Source of the DNA: an uncultured Candidatus Melainabacteria bacterium
Lineage (GTDB): Bacteria; Cyanobacteriota; Vampirovibrionia; Gastranaerophilales; Gastranaerophilaceae
DNA length: 64,000 nt
Direction: 5' to 3'
Assembly: GCA_934754425.1 (NCBI GenBank)
Contig: CAKVIN010000007.1
Span: forward strand, 1 to 64,000
The notes below the pieces were generated by a model. It worked only from the letters and a program-made list of their open reading frames with translations. It had not been told where the DNA came from and did not search any database. The first letter of the stretch is position 1. Every line of letters starts with the position of its first letter. Positions 43,318-51,824 of the stretch are shown piece after piece. The position numbers and the translations under genes were made by a program.

Positions 43318-43947
43318 ATGATTATTAAAAACTTTATTGAACCACCGATTGATAATAACAATTATTTATTAATAGATGAAGAATCAAAAGAAGCTGCGCT
43401 TGTAGATTGTTCTTCTGTTGACGATAGAATTTGGGAAGAATTAAAAAATAATAATGCAACTTTAAAATATGTTTTACTTACTCATGGTCATTTTGATCAT
43501 ATTGCAGGCATAAGACCTGATATGGGAATTTCTGCCAATCATTCTACGCCGCAAATTGTTATGAATGAAAAAGACTTAGGTTGGTTAAAAAATGCCAATA
43601 AGTATTTGCCAATGTTTGGCATGCCGGAGATTACAATTCCGACAATTGATATTTTTGTAAAAGATGGTGATATTCTAAAACTTGGTAATACAGAGATTAA
43701 AGTGATTGAAACTCCTGGACATACTCAAGGCGGAGTTTGTTATTTAGTTGATAATAATTTGTTTTCCGGTGACACGATTTTTAGAGAAAGTGTCGGACGT
43801 TGTGATTTAGAAGGCGGAAATTTTAATCAAATCGTTGAAAGTATTGAAAACAAAGTTTTTACATTGCCGGAAGATATTTTAATTTATCCCGGACACGGTA
43901 AGATGACATTCGTTGGTTGGGAAAAAGAACACAATAGATTTATGTAA
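43318..43947 (+). CDS. Metallo-beta-lactamase-fold hydrolase (glyoxalase II-like)
   Basis: 209 residues. The zinc motif is H56-G-H58-F-D60-H61; further ligands are in 'ETPGHTQGG', 'SGDTIFRESVGRCD' and 'YPGHG'. The order and length match small YcbL/GloB-like thioester hydrolases. Exact substrate unknown. Cytoplasmic. Confidence 0.88.
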   Translation: MIIKNFIEPPIDNNNYLLIDEESKEAALVDCSSVDDRIWEELKNNNATLKYVLLTHGHFDHIAGIRPDMGISANHSTPQIVMNEKDLGWLKNANKYLPMFGMPEITIPTIDIFVKDGDILKLGNTEIKVIETPGHTQGGVCYLVDNNLFSGDTIFRESVGRCDLEGGNFNQIVESIENKVFTLPEDILIYPGHGKMTFVGWEKEHNRFM

Positions 43948-44042
43948 TTTATATGATTTATATAAATTGTATTTATTCTAGTGTTGAAATTTTTAAGAAA
44001 TTATTATAAACTTAGAATAAGATATTATTCAAAAGAAGAGTT

Positions 44043-44810
44043 ATGATTATACAAACCCCGTTAAAAAAGAGAAAAAAAGTTTGTCTAAAAGGTGCTGTGC
44101 AGATTAATCGCAACAGTTATTTTGTTTATGCAGATGAACGAGGCAACACTTTTTTGAAAAATGGCAGTGATGAGCATTTGCAAAAATCTGTTGTAAAAAG
44201 TATGATAGCTCTTAATCCTGCTGTTAAAGGGCTTTTAAAGAAATATAAAATCAAACCGTCTATTGATACTAAGACTTTGAAAAATCTTACCGGCGGTCAT
44301 ATGAATGAAACTTGTAATATTGCAATGGGAGTTTATTCAATCTTATCAGAGTCTTTAAGGTGCGAAATTGATAAAAGTGTTATAAAAGAAGCTTCGATGT
44401 TACATGATTTAGGCAAGGTTTTAATACCGTCAAAAATTTTAAACAAACCTGCTAAATTGAACATCAAAGAGCGTGAAATTATGAATATTCATTCAACGCT
44501 AGGTTATGAACTTCTGAAAACACAGAGTATTTCTAAAGAAACGCTTGAACTCATAAAATATCATCACCAAAACCTTAAACATTCCGGTTATCCGGCTTGG
44601 AAAGATAGTGAGTTTGCTTCTGATATTGGTGTTCAAATTATCTCTATTTCGGATAAATATAGCGCACTTAGAGAAGCACGAGTTTATCGCAGGAAATTAT
44701 CTCGAGTAGAAGCTTTATTAATTCTTTATGGCGAAGTAAGAGAAGGGAAAATTCTTCCGGAAGTTTACAACGCACTTGTAGATTATGCTAGAAAATATGA
44801 TAATTTCTAA
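44043..44810 (+). CDS. HD-GYP-like phosphodiesterase
   Basis: 255 residues. The C-terminal domain has H121-D122 ('MLHDLGKVLIPSKILNKPAK'), H150, H174-H175 and 'SGYP' (181-184), following the HD-GYP consensus closely (HDIGK.. IP..IL.KPg.L, HHe..dG.GYP), with S for D/G before GYP. HD-GYP proteins degrade cyclic di-GMP, but a GGDEF partner is not seen in this window. The N-terminal about 85 residues are unlike known sensor domains. Ends overlapping the convergent gene by 4 nt. Confidence 0.78.
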   Translation: MIIQTPLKKRKKVCLKGAVQINRNSYFVYADERGNTFLKNGSDEHLQKSVVKSMIALNPAVKGLLKKYKIKPSIDTKTLKNLTGGHMNETCNIAMGVYSILSESLRCEIDKSVIKEASMLHDLGKVLIPSKILNKPAKLNIKEREIMNIHSTLGYELLKTQSISKETLELIKYHHQNLKHSGYPAWKDSEFASDIGVQIISISDKYSALREARVYRRKLSRVEALLILYGEVREGKILPEVYNALVDYARKYDNF

Positions 44811-46012
44811 TATAGAAAAGCATTTTCTAACATTCCTTTTTTATTAAAGTATAATGAAGTTTTATTATCGTGTTCACCATTTTCATCTATGATGCCCTCT
44901 TCATAAGAAGTAGGATTTTTAGTTTTTGTATCATAATTAATTTCTTTATAAGAATCTTTTGTTTTAACAATTACGTCAACAAGTTCAAGTTCATCACCAT
45001 AGAATTGTGTTAATTTTGTTCGTTCATCATCAAGTTTTTCTTCTATTTCTTGCATATATTCAGAAATTGTGACTTTTTTGTCAGGTGTTGAATATTCTGT
45101 CATTTTTCCATCCGGATTAAATTTCGCAACAACTTTTTCTCCATTGAGTTCAAAAGTATTAGTTTCAATTGTATCATTAGAATAATATGTTTTTTCGCCA
45201 TTGTGTCCTTTTACATCAATAGGTGGAACAAATTTTTCTGCCGGTTTCAAATCTTGATTGTTAATAAATAGTTCTTTTCCCAAATTGTTTGGTAAAAATG
45301 TTTCAGTATGTTTGTCAATCTTATACATACCGCCATTATAGAAACTTACAGTTGTATAAACATTTTCATTTTTCATTTGCTTATAGTCATGAGCTTCCAT
45401 TAATTGTTTGTTTTTATTATAAGTAGCAGATTGGGTATGTTTGTCATTCTCTCTTGAAATTTCAAAAGTTTCATCATATGCATTATATGTTTCTGAAATA
45501 GGCTCGCCAGAAGGTTTGTAGAGCGTATTTGATGTATAATTCAACTTCCCATTTTCGTAAGACGTACTTTTGATTATTTTTCCAGTTTTTGGAGAATATT
45601 CGCTTACATTAACATAGTTTTCTTCCGGATACATAGACTGTTCTTTAATTTTGTTACCAGTTTTTTTATCTATTGTAGTAATCTTTGCAACAGAGTGCTC
45701 GTCTGCTTCATTCGGTACATAAATCTTTTTAACATCATCATTTTCTTGAACCACAGAATACAATTTACCATCTGAAGTGAAAATCTTTTCGCCTTCAATA
45801 TCGTCAATATTTGAAACTTCTTCCGGTTCTAGTGGAGCTAAAACGCAAGGTTCAAGCTTTTGAGTCAAGACTTTGTTGTAATTTGCAAGGCATTCACAAG
45901 CGTTCGCATCACACTTTTGTTCTTGTGGAATGTTTTTATCATCTTTAGATTCAGCCTTAAAAGAAGGTCTTGTTACAAAATTTACATTGCTAATACCATT
46001 TACACTTACCAT
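44807..46012 (-). CDS. Tagged protein with YD/MORN-like strand repeats
   Basis: 401 residues. The N-terminus 'MVSVNGISNVNFVTRPSFKA' is the clearest example of the shared tag (M-x-V ... SFKA). From about 80 to 330 there are repeating strand steps such as 'GKLYSVVQEN', 'YENGKLNYTSNTLYKPSGEP' and 'YNKNKQLMEAHDY', resembling MORN-2/YwqK repeats. No signal peptide or enzyme motif. AAGGAG lies upstream of the ATG. Possibly a binding or scaffold protein. Confidence 0.65.
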   Translation of the reverse strand: MVSVNGISNVNFVTRPSFKAESKDDKNIPQEQKCDANACECLANYNKVLTQKLEPCVLAPLEPEEVSNIDDIEGEKIFTSDGKLYSVVQENDDVKKIYVPNEADEHSVAKITTIDKKTGNKIKEQSMYPEENYVNVSEYSPKTGKIIKSTSYENGKLNYTSNTLYKPSGEPISETYNAYDETFEISRENDKHTQSATYNKNKQLMEAHDYKQMKNENVYTTVSFYNGGMYKIDKHTETFLPNNLGKELFINNQDLKPAEKFVPPIDVKGHNGEKTYYSNDTIETNTFELNGEKVVAKFNPDGKMTEYSTPDKKVTISEYMQEIEEKLDDERTKLTQFYGDELELVDVIVKTKDSYKEINYDTKTKNPTSYEEGIIDENGEHDNKTSLYFNKKGMLENAFLY

Positions 46013-46080
46013 ACACTTAACTCCTTAAAATACTACATACTATTATTAAACCTGAAAAATATAAAATTTGTTGTTTTTGT

Positions 46081-46112
46081 AAAGATACATTAAAGAAAAC
46101 GTATCTTTTTAT
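46081..46112 (+). terminator. Stem-loop with T-tract ahead of pheT
   Basis: AAAGATAC (46081-46088) / GTATCTTT (46101-46108), then T and A. A possible terminator for antisense or readthrough transcription, or a regulatory hairpin. It precedes the pheT -10 candidate, so it is unlikely to be a pheT attenuator. Confidence 0.4.
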
Positions 46113-46146
46113 AAAATCCTTCTATCACACTCAATTTTTTTTGTTT

Positions 46147-46152
46147 TATAAT
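46147..46152 (+). promoter_or_regulatory. Candidate -10 box of pheT
   Basis: Perfect TATAAT, 29 nt before the pheT ATG; no good -35 at the usual distance. Confidence 0.35.
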
Positions 46153-46180
46153 AAAGAAAAATATAGAGAGGTAGGAAAGT

Positions 46181-48667
46181 ATGCAAGTTTCATTAAAATG
46201 GTTAAACGATTTAGTTGATTTAAGTGGTATAGACGTAAAACAAATTGCTCATGAGCTTACGATGAGTGGTTTAGAAATAGAAGAAGTTGAAGAAGTCAGA
46301 CCTCAATTTACGAATATTATAACTGCAAGAATCGAAAAAATTGATAATCATCCTAACAGTGATCACTTGCATCTTGTAACAGTAAACACAGGTTCCGGCA
46401 TTAAAACAGTAGTTTGCGGTGCTCAAAATATTCAAGTTGGTCAAGTAATTCCATACGCATCTGTTGGTAGTAAAGTTCTTGATAGAAAATCAGGAGAACA
46501 ATTTGAACTTACTCCAGCTGTAATAAGAGGTGTTGAATCACAAGGTATGTTATGTTCTGATGATGAACTTGGTGTTTCTGACAGAAATTATCAAGAAGAA
46601 GATGGAATTCTTGTGTTAAACAGAATTTTCCCAAATGTTGGTTTAGGTTTAAATGTAGAAGATGTTCTTGGTTTTGAAAAAGATTTTATTTTACATACTG
46701 CTCCTACTGCAAACAGAGGTGACCAAGTTTCTGTGATTGGGATAGCTAGAGAACTTTCCGCTTTATTTAATCGTGAAATGAAATATCCATATGCGGAATT
46801 AAACGAAGATGAAAAATCAAAAAAAGCTGATTTTGAAGTAGAAATTAAAGATAATGATGTTTGTAAATATTATTCTATCGGTATTTTGAAGAATATTACA
46901 ATAAAATCTTCTCCTGATTGGATGCAGAAAAGATTAATCTCTTCTGGGATTAGAGCTATCAATAATGTAGTCGATATTACAAACTATGTAATGTTAGAAT
47001 ACGGAACTCCGCTTCACGCTTTCGATTTAGATAAATTGAACGGTTATTTGTGCGTAAGACGTGCAGAAGATGGCGAAACTTTAGTAACATTAGATGAAGT
47101 AGAAAGACAACTTAACCACGATACAGTGGTAATAGCTACAAAAGAAAAACCGGTTTGTTTAGGCGGTGTGTTTGGCGGAGCTAATTCTGAAATTGATGAT
47201 AATTCTAAAAATATTGCTCTAGAAGCGGCTTATTTTACTCCACAAGCAAACAGAAAAAGTTCAAGAAGCGTTGGCTACAAATCAGATGCTTGCGCAAGAT
47301 TTGAAAGAGGTGTGGATATAGAAGCGGTAAAATTAGGTTTATTCCGTGCGGTTGAACTTCTTGAAAAATATGCTGATGCAGAATTTGAAGGTTCAACAGA
47401 AGCCGGAATAAATAAGCTTGAGCCAATAACAATTACTTTAAGATATCCGCAAATCAAAAGACTTTTGGGTTGTGACATCGAACCTGCTAAATGTCTTTCT
47501 ATTTTAGAAAAATTAGGGTTTGAAATTTTAGGTAAAAATGAAATAGCTTGCAAAGTTCTTGTACCTTCTTTCCGTGCAGGTGATGTTACAAGAGAGTGTG
47601 ATTTAATCGAAGAAATTGCAAGAATTAACGGTTATGATAAAATCACTCCAACACTTCCAAATAGAGCTGGAACTCCTGATATCTCATTAGCAGAGCGTGT
47701 TATAAATAAAGTTCATAGTTTAATGAGAGCAGAAGGACTTAATGAAATGCAAACTGCTTCATTGATTGGCGAACCTATTCTTAAGCAGTTTAATATGACT
47801 TATGATAAAGAAAAAGCTATATTTGTTGAAAATCCTGCTTCTGAAGATTTTGCAATGCTTAGACAGACTCTTATTGCAAATCTGTTAAGCTGTATGAAAT
47901 ACAATTATGACAACGGACAAAAGGATTTCTGGGGTTATGAAATCGGAAGAAGTTATCTAAAAATTGCTGAGCCTGATGAAAAATATTCCGGTATAAAAGA
48001 AACACAAGTTCTTGCCGGTGTAATCACAGGTAATATTCAGAAATCACATTGGCAAAATACAGGTGATGTTGATTTCTATACAGTAAAAGGTATTGTTGAT
48101 AAAGTGTTAGAAGAATTCGGTTTGACAAGACGTATAAAATTTTCATTGCTTGCAGATTCTCCACTAGCAGATTCTCATAAATGTCTACATCCGTACAAGA
48201 CTGCAGTTTTAACTATGTTAGGTAAAAAACCTGAAATCATTGGATATTATGGAGAAATGCATCCGGAATTAAAAGGAAAGTTAAAATTAAACCAAAATGC
48301 GTTCTTGTTTAAGCTTGATTTAGATATGCTTATTGCAGCAGTAAATGAAACTGTTCCAAGATTTAAAAAACTTCCTCAATTTCCGGAAGTACAAAGAGAT
48401 TTAGCTATAATCGTTCCTGCAAAAACAACATGGGAAGAATTAGAAAAAGTTATTAAAAAAGGTGTTGATAACAAAGTATTCTGCGGTTCTGAGGTTTTTG
48501 ACGTATATCAAGGTGAACACGTACAGGAAGGATTTAAGTCTGTTGCTTTCAGAATTAGAATGCAAGATGCTGGTGCAACAATGACTGATGAAAAAATCGA
48601 AGCTCAAATGGCAAACCTTCGTTCTGTTCTTAAAAAGAACATTACAGAATTGTCATTCCGAGAATAG
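46181..48667 (+). CDS. pheT: Phenylalanine-tRNA ligase beta subunit
   Basis: 828 residues, full length. N-terminal tRNA-binding OB fold (about 40-150, 'IEKIDNHPNSDHLHLVTVNT'), B3/B4 editing domain ('GGVFGGANSEIDDNSKNIAL'), B5 and the catalytic-like core ('AMLRQTLIANLLSCMKYNYD'), and the C-terminal FDX-ACB domain ('FPEVQRDLAIIVPA', end 'TMTDEKIEAQMANLRSVLKK'). Works with PheS, not present in the window. A GAGGTAGG ribosome-binding site is good. The TAG stop is directly followed by the dispersed repeat. Confidence 0.99.
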   Translation: MQVSLKWLNDLVDLSGIDVKQIAHELTMSGLEIEEVEEVRPQFTNIITARIEKIDNHPNSDHLHLVTVNTGSGIKTVVCGAQNIQVGQVIPYASVGSKVLDRKSGEQFELTPAVIRGVESQGMLCSDDELGVSDRNYQEEDGILVLNRIFPNVGLGLNVEDVLGFEKDFILHTAPTANRGDQVSVIGIARELSALFNREMKYPYAELNEDEKSKKADFEVEIKDNDVCKYYSIGILKNITIKSSPDWMQKRLISSGIRAINNVVDITNYVMLEYGTPLHAFDLDKLNGYLCVRRAEDGETLVTLDEVERQLNHDTVVIATKEKPVCLGGVFGGANSEIDDNSKNIALEAAYFTPQANRKSSRSVGYKSDACARFERGVDIEAVKLGLFRAVELLEKYADAEFEGSTEAGINKLEPITITLRYPQIKRLLGCDIEPAKCLSILEKLGFEILGKNEIACKVLVPSFRAGDVTRECDLIEEIARINGYDKITPTLPNRAGTPDISLAERVINKVHSLMRAEGLNEMQTASLIGEPILKQFNMTYDKEKAIFVENPASEDFAMLRQTLIANLLSCMKYNYDNGQKDFWGYEIGRSYLKIAEPDEKYSGIKETQVLAGVITGNIQKSHWQNTGDVDFYTVKGIVDKVLEEFGLTRRIKFSLLADSPLADSHKCLHPYKTAVLTMLGKKPEIIGYYGEMHPELKGKLKLNQNAFLFKLDLDMLIAAVNETVPRFKKLPQFPEVQRDLAIIVPAKTTWEELEKVIKKGVDNKVFCGSEVFDVYQGEHVQEGFKSVAFRIRMQDAGATMTDEKIEAQMANLRSVLKKNITELSFRE

Positions 48668-48871
48668 GTGCTACGGTGCTACGTACGTAGACATTTGGTC
48701 GGCTACTTGGTAGAAACTACAAGATTATATAATAATTACTAGCTCCGCCTCATTGGTGGAGCTACTGGTTTAATGTTTATTTACTCTCGTACGTAGACAT
48801 TTGGTCGACCACTTGGTGCAACAGCAAGATTGTTTATAAACGACAGACTTCGCCTTGATTGTGAGTCTACA
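48668..48871 (+). repeat. Dispersed repeat directly behind the pheT stop codon (two units)
   Basis: Unit 1 begins at the pheT stop, with CTACGTACGTAG at 48679-48690 and then ACATTTGGTCGGCTACTTGG, AACTAC, and CTCCGCCTCATTGGTGGAG. Unit 2 begins near 48786 with CGTACGTAGACATTTGGTCG and ends around 48870 with GACTTCGCCTTGATTGTGAG. This is the same family as 9088-9419, in the same orientation relative to its host gene. No ORF of note. Confidence 0.8.
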
Positions 48872-48874
48872 GAA

Positions 48875-49018
48875 GTGCCACGTCATTGCGAGAAAATTGA
48901 GATTTTAGCCTTGTAGTTTTATGTAAATTTTTGAGAATTTTCGTGGCAATCCAGAATTTAATCTTAAGTGTGCTAGTTTAATAACTGGATTGCTTCGCTT
49001 CCGCTCGCAATGACGTAA
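48875..49018. repeat. Palindromic dispersed repeat, copy 2
   Basis: Starts GTGCCACGTCATTGCGAGAA and ends with CTGGATTGCTTCGCTTCCGC and TCGCAATGACGT. It has the same inverted ends as copy 1 at 328-440 but a longer, different loop. Together with the preceding repeat it fills most of the 529-bp gap after pheT. In 49019-49196 I see nothing beyond a leader for the next gene. Confidence 0.75.
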
Positions 49019-49196
49019 TGTGAAACGACAAGATTAATGTACATTCATTCCCACTGCAAACATTTGGCTTTTATATGTAGGTAAGCTTTACTAAGCTGAT
49101 AAAAACTTTTAGATTATAAAACTCTATTTGATTTCACCAAACCACTAGCTCTTATTCTCATTCGGTGGTACAATATCATCAATAAGAGGATTTTGT

Positions 49197-49823
49197 ATGA
49201 AAAAAATATTATTAATGATTTGCTTGTTTTTTATGTTACCAGCTTTTGCTGATAATATGCCGTTTTATGTGAATACAATTCCAAAAGATGCAATTGGAAT
49301 GTTTCAAACAGGTGAGAATATTACAATTTATTCACATCCGGAAGCAAATTCTAAAATTGTTAAAACAATGGATTTTTCATACAATCCGGAAACAATGCCG
49401 GATAACACTTTTGCACTATTAATTAATGATAAAAAATTAGGTTTTTTATACGTTTCTGATATTGGAGATGATGGTTGGGTAGAAGTTATTTATAATAGAC
49501 TTAATAATTCTCGTGGCTGGGTGCAAACAGAAGATAGATTTCAATTTTTACCTTGGCTTAGTTTTTATAATATGTATGGTAGAAAATATGGACTAAGGTT
49601 GATGAAAGATGCACCGGAAGACGTTGAAACTCTTCATGCAAAAAGTGAAGATTTGTCACAAAATGTTTCTAAATTAAGATATGTAAAACAAATTAGACTA
49701 ACTGCAGTTCGAGGAAATTGGGCACTTGTGTCAGTTGTAGATATTGATAAAACTCCAAAAACCGGCTATTTAAGATGGCGAAGTGATGATGGAAAAATTT
49801 ACGCTTTTCCAAATATTAAATAA
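49197..49823 (+). CDS. Secreted or periplasmic SH3-like protein
   Basis: 208 residues. Signal peptide 1-18 ('MKKILLMICLFFMLPAFA'). Then strand-rich sequence with SH3b-like features: 'ENITIYSHPEANSKIV', 'DDGWVEVIYN', 'SRGWVQTED' and a second unit 'QIRLTAVRGNWALVSVVD' plus 'TGYLRWRSDDGK'. Such domains often bind cell wall. An AGAGGA ribosome-binding site precedes the ATG. Confidence 0.75.
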   Translation: MKKILLMICLFFMLPAFADNMPFYVNTIPKDAIGMFQTGENITIYSHPEANSKIVKTMDFSYNPETMPDNTFALLINDKKLGFLYVSDIGDDGWVEVIYNRLNNSRGWVQTEDRFQFLPWLSFYNMYGRKYGLRLMKDAPEDVETLHAKSEDLSQNVSKLRYVKQIRLTAVRGNWALVSVVDIDKTPKTGYLRWRSDDGKIYAFPNIK

Positions 49824-49938
49824 ATTTATTTAATTCTTTTTTATAAAATTTACCTACCTGTCTACATTCACATTACCTATTGATTTTTGTATTAAAAAGA
49901 TGTAAATAAATTGATGTGAAATAAGAAAGGAGTTTTTT

Positions 49939-50436
49939 ATGTACGAAGAAAGCAAAAAAGAACACTGGTTTAAAATTATTGGTATAATTCTGGCTACATT
50001 TATTGGTGCGTTTTTAGCGTTTTATGTAGTTGCAGATATTACTTTTCATCGTTTTTTAGAACCGGATTATCATTTTCGTAAGATGGAAAAAATGATGCAA
50101 AAGCAACAGAAGAATTTTGAAAAAATGGATAATCGTTTTATGGAAAATCCGTTTGAACCTAAAATGGCTCCAATGCTTGTAAATTTAGTAAAAGAAAACA
50201 ATGAATACAAAGTTATTGTTGATTTAAAACCAATTGGAAACAATGAAAAAAATGTCAATGTTAAACTCGATGACAATACTGTTACTATCACCGGAGAAAT
50301 GGAGAAAAAAGAACATCATAGAGAAAATATTATGAATTTTTCTCAGTCTTATTATTTAGATGAAAAAGTTATGCCTGATAAAATTACTAAAGAAAAAATC
50401 GGTAACAAATACATTGTAACAATACCTTTCAAGTAA
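49939..50436 (+). CDS. Membrane-anchored Hsp20/alpha-crystallin-like protein
   Basis: 165 residues. One membrane helix near 11-33 ('IIGIILATFIGAFLAFYVVA'), a charged coiled linker (about 48-72), then a C-terminal alpha-crystallin-like beta sandwich: 'EYKVIVDLKPIGNNEKNVNV', 'DDNTVTITGEME' (Hsp20 'g.L.I.ge.'), 'SQSYYLDEKVMPDKITKEKI' (Hsp20 'F.r.f.LP..vd...i.A') and 'NKYIVTIPF'. Ordinary small heat-shock proteins are cytosolic, so the anchor is unusual; it probably guards the envelope. AAAGGAG upstream. Confidence 0.75.
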   Translation: MYEESKKEHWFKIIGIILATFIGAFLAFYVVADITFHRFLEPDYHFRKMEKMMQKQQKNFEKMDNRFMENPFEPKMAPMLVNLVKENNEYKVIVDLKPIGNNEKNVNVKLDDNTVTITGEMEKKEHHRENIMNFSQSYYLDEKVMPDKITKEKIGNKYIVTIPFK

Positions 50437-50443
50437 TAATTTC

Positions 50444-50490
50444 AAAAAAGAATTCCGACATATTAATTATCAATGTCGGAATTCTTTTTT
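50444..50490. terminator. Bidirectional intrinsic terminator
   Basis: 12-bp stem GAATTCCGACAT (50450-50461) / ATGTCGGAATTC (50473-50484), flanked by A-run and T-run. It separates the Hsp20-like gene from the convergent minE. Confidence 0.9.
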
Positions 50491-50509
50491 TATTTTAAAA
50501 ATTTAAATA

Positions 50510-51010
50510 TTAATGATTAACTTCTGCTTCTTGAGAATTTTCTTCTTGTTTCGAATTATTCATTTCTTCAGGTACAGAAACAGGATTTATTTCATCGGCA
50601 TTTTCAGAATTTGCTTCTGAAGATTTTTCTTCTTCAGTTTCTTCTTCAGTTTTTGCACTAATTTCTTCTGCTTTTTCTTCCAATTTTTCAGCTTCGGCTT
50701 TTAGAGCAGCTTCGATTTCCTCTTCTTCTTTGGCTCTAATAACAGGAATTGAAAGCATTAGTGCTACTTGGTCACCTTCGTGCTCAAAATTTAATTCCAA
50801 AAGTTCTTTATCCAATTCGACATAGCGAGATAACAAATCTATTAATTCGCCACGCATTTGTTCCAATATTTTTGGTGTTAAATTCGTTCTATCTTGCATC
50901 AAAACTAATTTTAATCTGTTTGTTGCAGTTGATTTAGAAGCTTCACCCTGTTCTTCTTGAGGGCGGAAGAACTTAGCCACTGTATTATAAATATCAGAGA
51001 AAAGTCCCAT
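50510..51010 (-). CDS. minE: MinE with an acidic C-terminal extension
   Basis: 166 residues, nearly twice the usual about 90. Residues 1-90 are MinE: amphipathic N-terminus 'MGLFSDIYNTVAKFFRPQ', MinD-contact region 'ATNRLKLVLMQDRTNLTPKI', and the dimer domain ending 'VALMLSIPVI'. Residues about 92-166 are Glu/Ala/Ser/Asn-rich and probably disordered. MinE drives MinCD oscillation by activating MinD ATPase. It follows minD after one nucleotide. Confidence 0.92.
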   Translation of the reverse strand: MGLFSDIYNTVAKFFRPQEEQGEASKSTATNRLKLVLMQDRTNLTPKILEQMRGELIDLLSRYVELDKELLELNFEHEGDQVALMLSIPVIRAKEEEEIEAALKAEAEKLEEKAEEISAKTEEETEEEKSSEANSENADEINPVSVPEEMNNSKQEENSQEAEVNH

Positions 51011-51011
51011 C

Positions 51012-51824
51012 CTACACCTTCACTTTCAACTTTGAAAATACATTTTTAATTTTTGCCATAAAGCCTTTAGGCTCATCTAAATCCAAGAAAGGAACTTCTT
51101 CACCTAAAATTCTTTGTGCAACATTTCTATATGCTTTACCGGCCAAAGCATTTTCATCATTAACGATAGGTTCACCTTTATTTGTAGAAGTGATAATGCC
51201 AGTATCTTCCGGTATTATACCAACCAATTGGCAAGAAAGAATTTCAACAACATCGTCTACGCTCATCATTTCATTAGATTTAATTAAGCTTGGACGAACT
51301 CTGTTTAAAAGAAGTTTATAGCTTTTGATTTCTTCTTTTGATTCTAAAAGTCCGATAATTCTGTCAGCATCTCTAATTGCAGACATTTCTGGAGTTGTAA
51401 CAACGATTGCTTCGCTAGCTCCGGCAACAGCGTTCTGGAAGCCTTGTTCAATACCTGCCGGACAATCTACTAGGACAAAGTCGTTTTCTTCTTTCAATGT
51501 GTCGCAGATTTCTTTCAATTGCTCTGCGTTAACAGCTGTTTTATCTCTTGTTTGAGCTGCTGCGAGCAATGAAAGGTTAGGATTCTTTTTATCTTTAACC
51601 AATGCTTGCTTAAGTTTGCAGCGTTCTTCGATAACGTCAACAATTGTATACACAATTCTATTTTCAAGTCCTAAAAGTAAGTCTAGGTTTCTTAAGCCTA
51701 AGTCTGTATCAATAAGGACAACTTTATATCCGGCTTTTGCTAGAGCTGTACCGATGTTTGCACTTGTAGTAGTCTTACCGACACCGCCTTTTCCGGACGT
51801 AATTACTATTACTCGACCAGTCAT
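51012..51824 (-). CDS. minD: MinD septum-site ATPase
   Basis: 270 residues. Deviant Walker A 'GKGGVGKTT' (about 10-18), 'VVLIDTDLGLRNLDLLLGLE', 'DFVLVDCPAGIEQGF', and a C-terminal amphipathic membrane-targeting helix ('GFMAKIKNVFSKLKVKV'). Starts with a one-base overlap on minC (TAATG). Confidence 0.98.
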   Translation of the reverse strand: MTGRVIVITSGKGGVGKTTTSANIGTALAKAGYKVVLIDTDLGLRNLDLLLGLENRIVYTIVDVIEERCKLKQALVKDKKNPNLSLLAAAQTRDKTAVNAEQLKEICDTLKEENDFVLVDCPAGIEQGFQNAVAGASEAIVVTTPEMSAIRDADRIIGLLESKEEIKSYKLLLNRVRPSLIKSNEMMSVDDVVEILSCQLVGIIPEDTGIITSTNKGEPIVNDENALAGKAYRNVAQRILGEEVPFLDLDEPKGFMAKIKNVFSKLKVKV

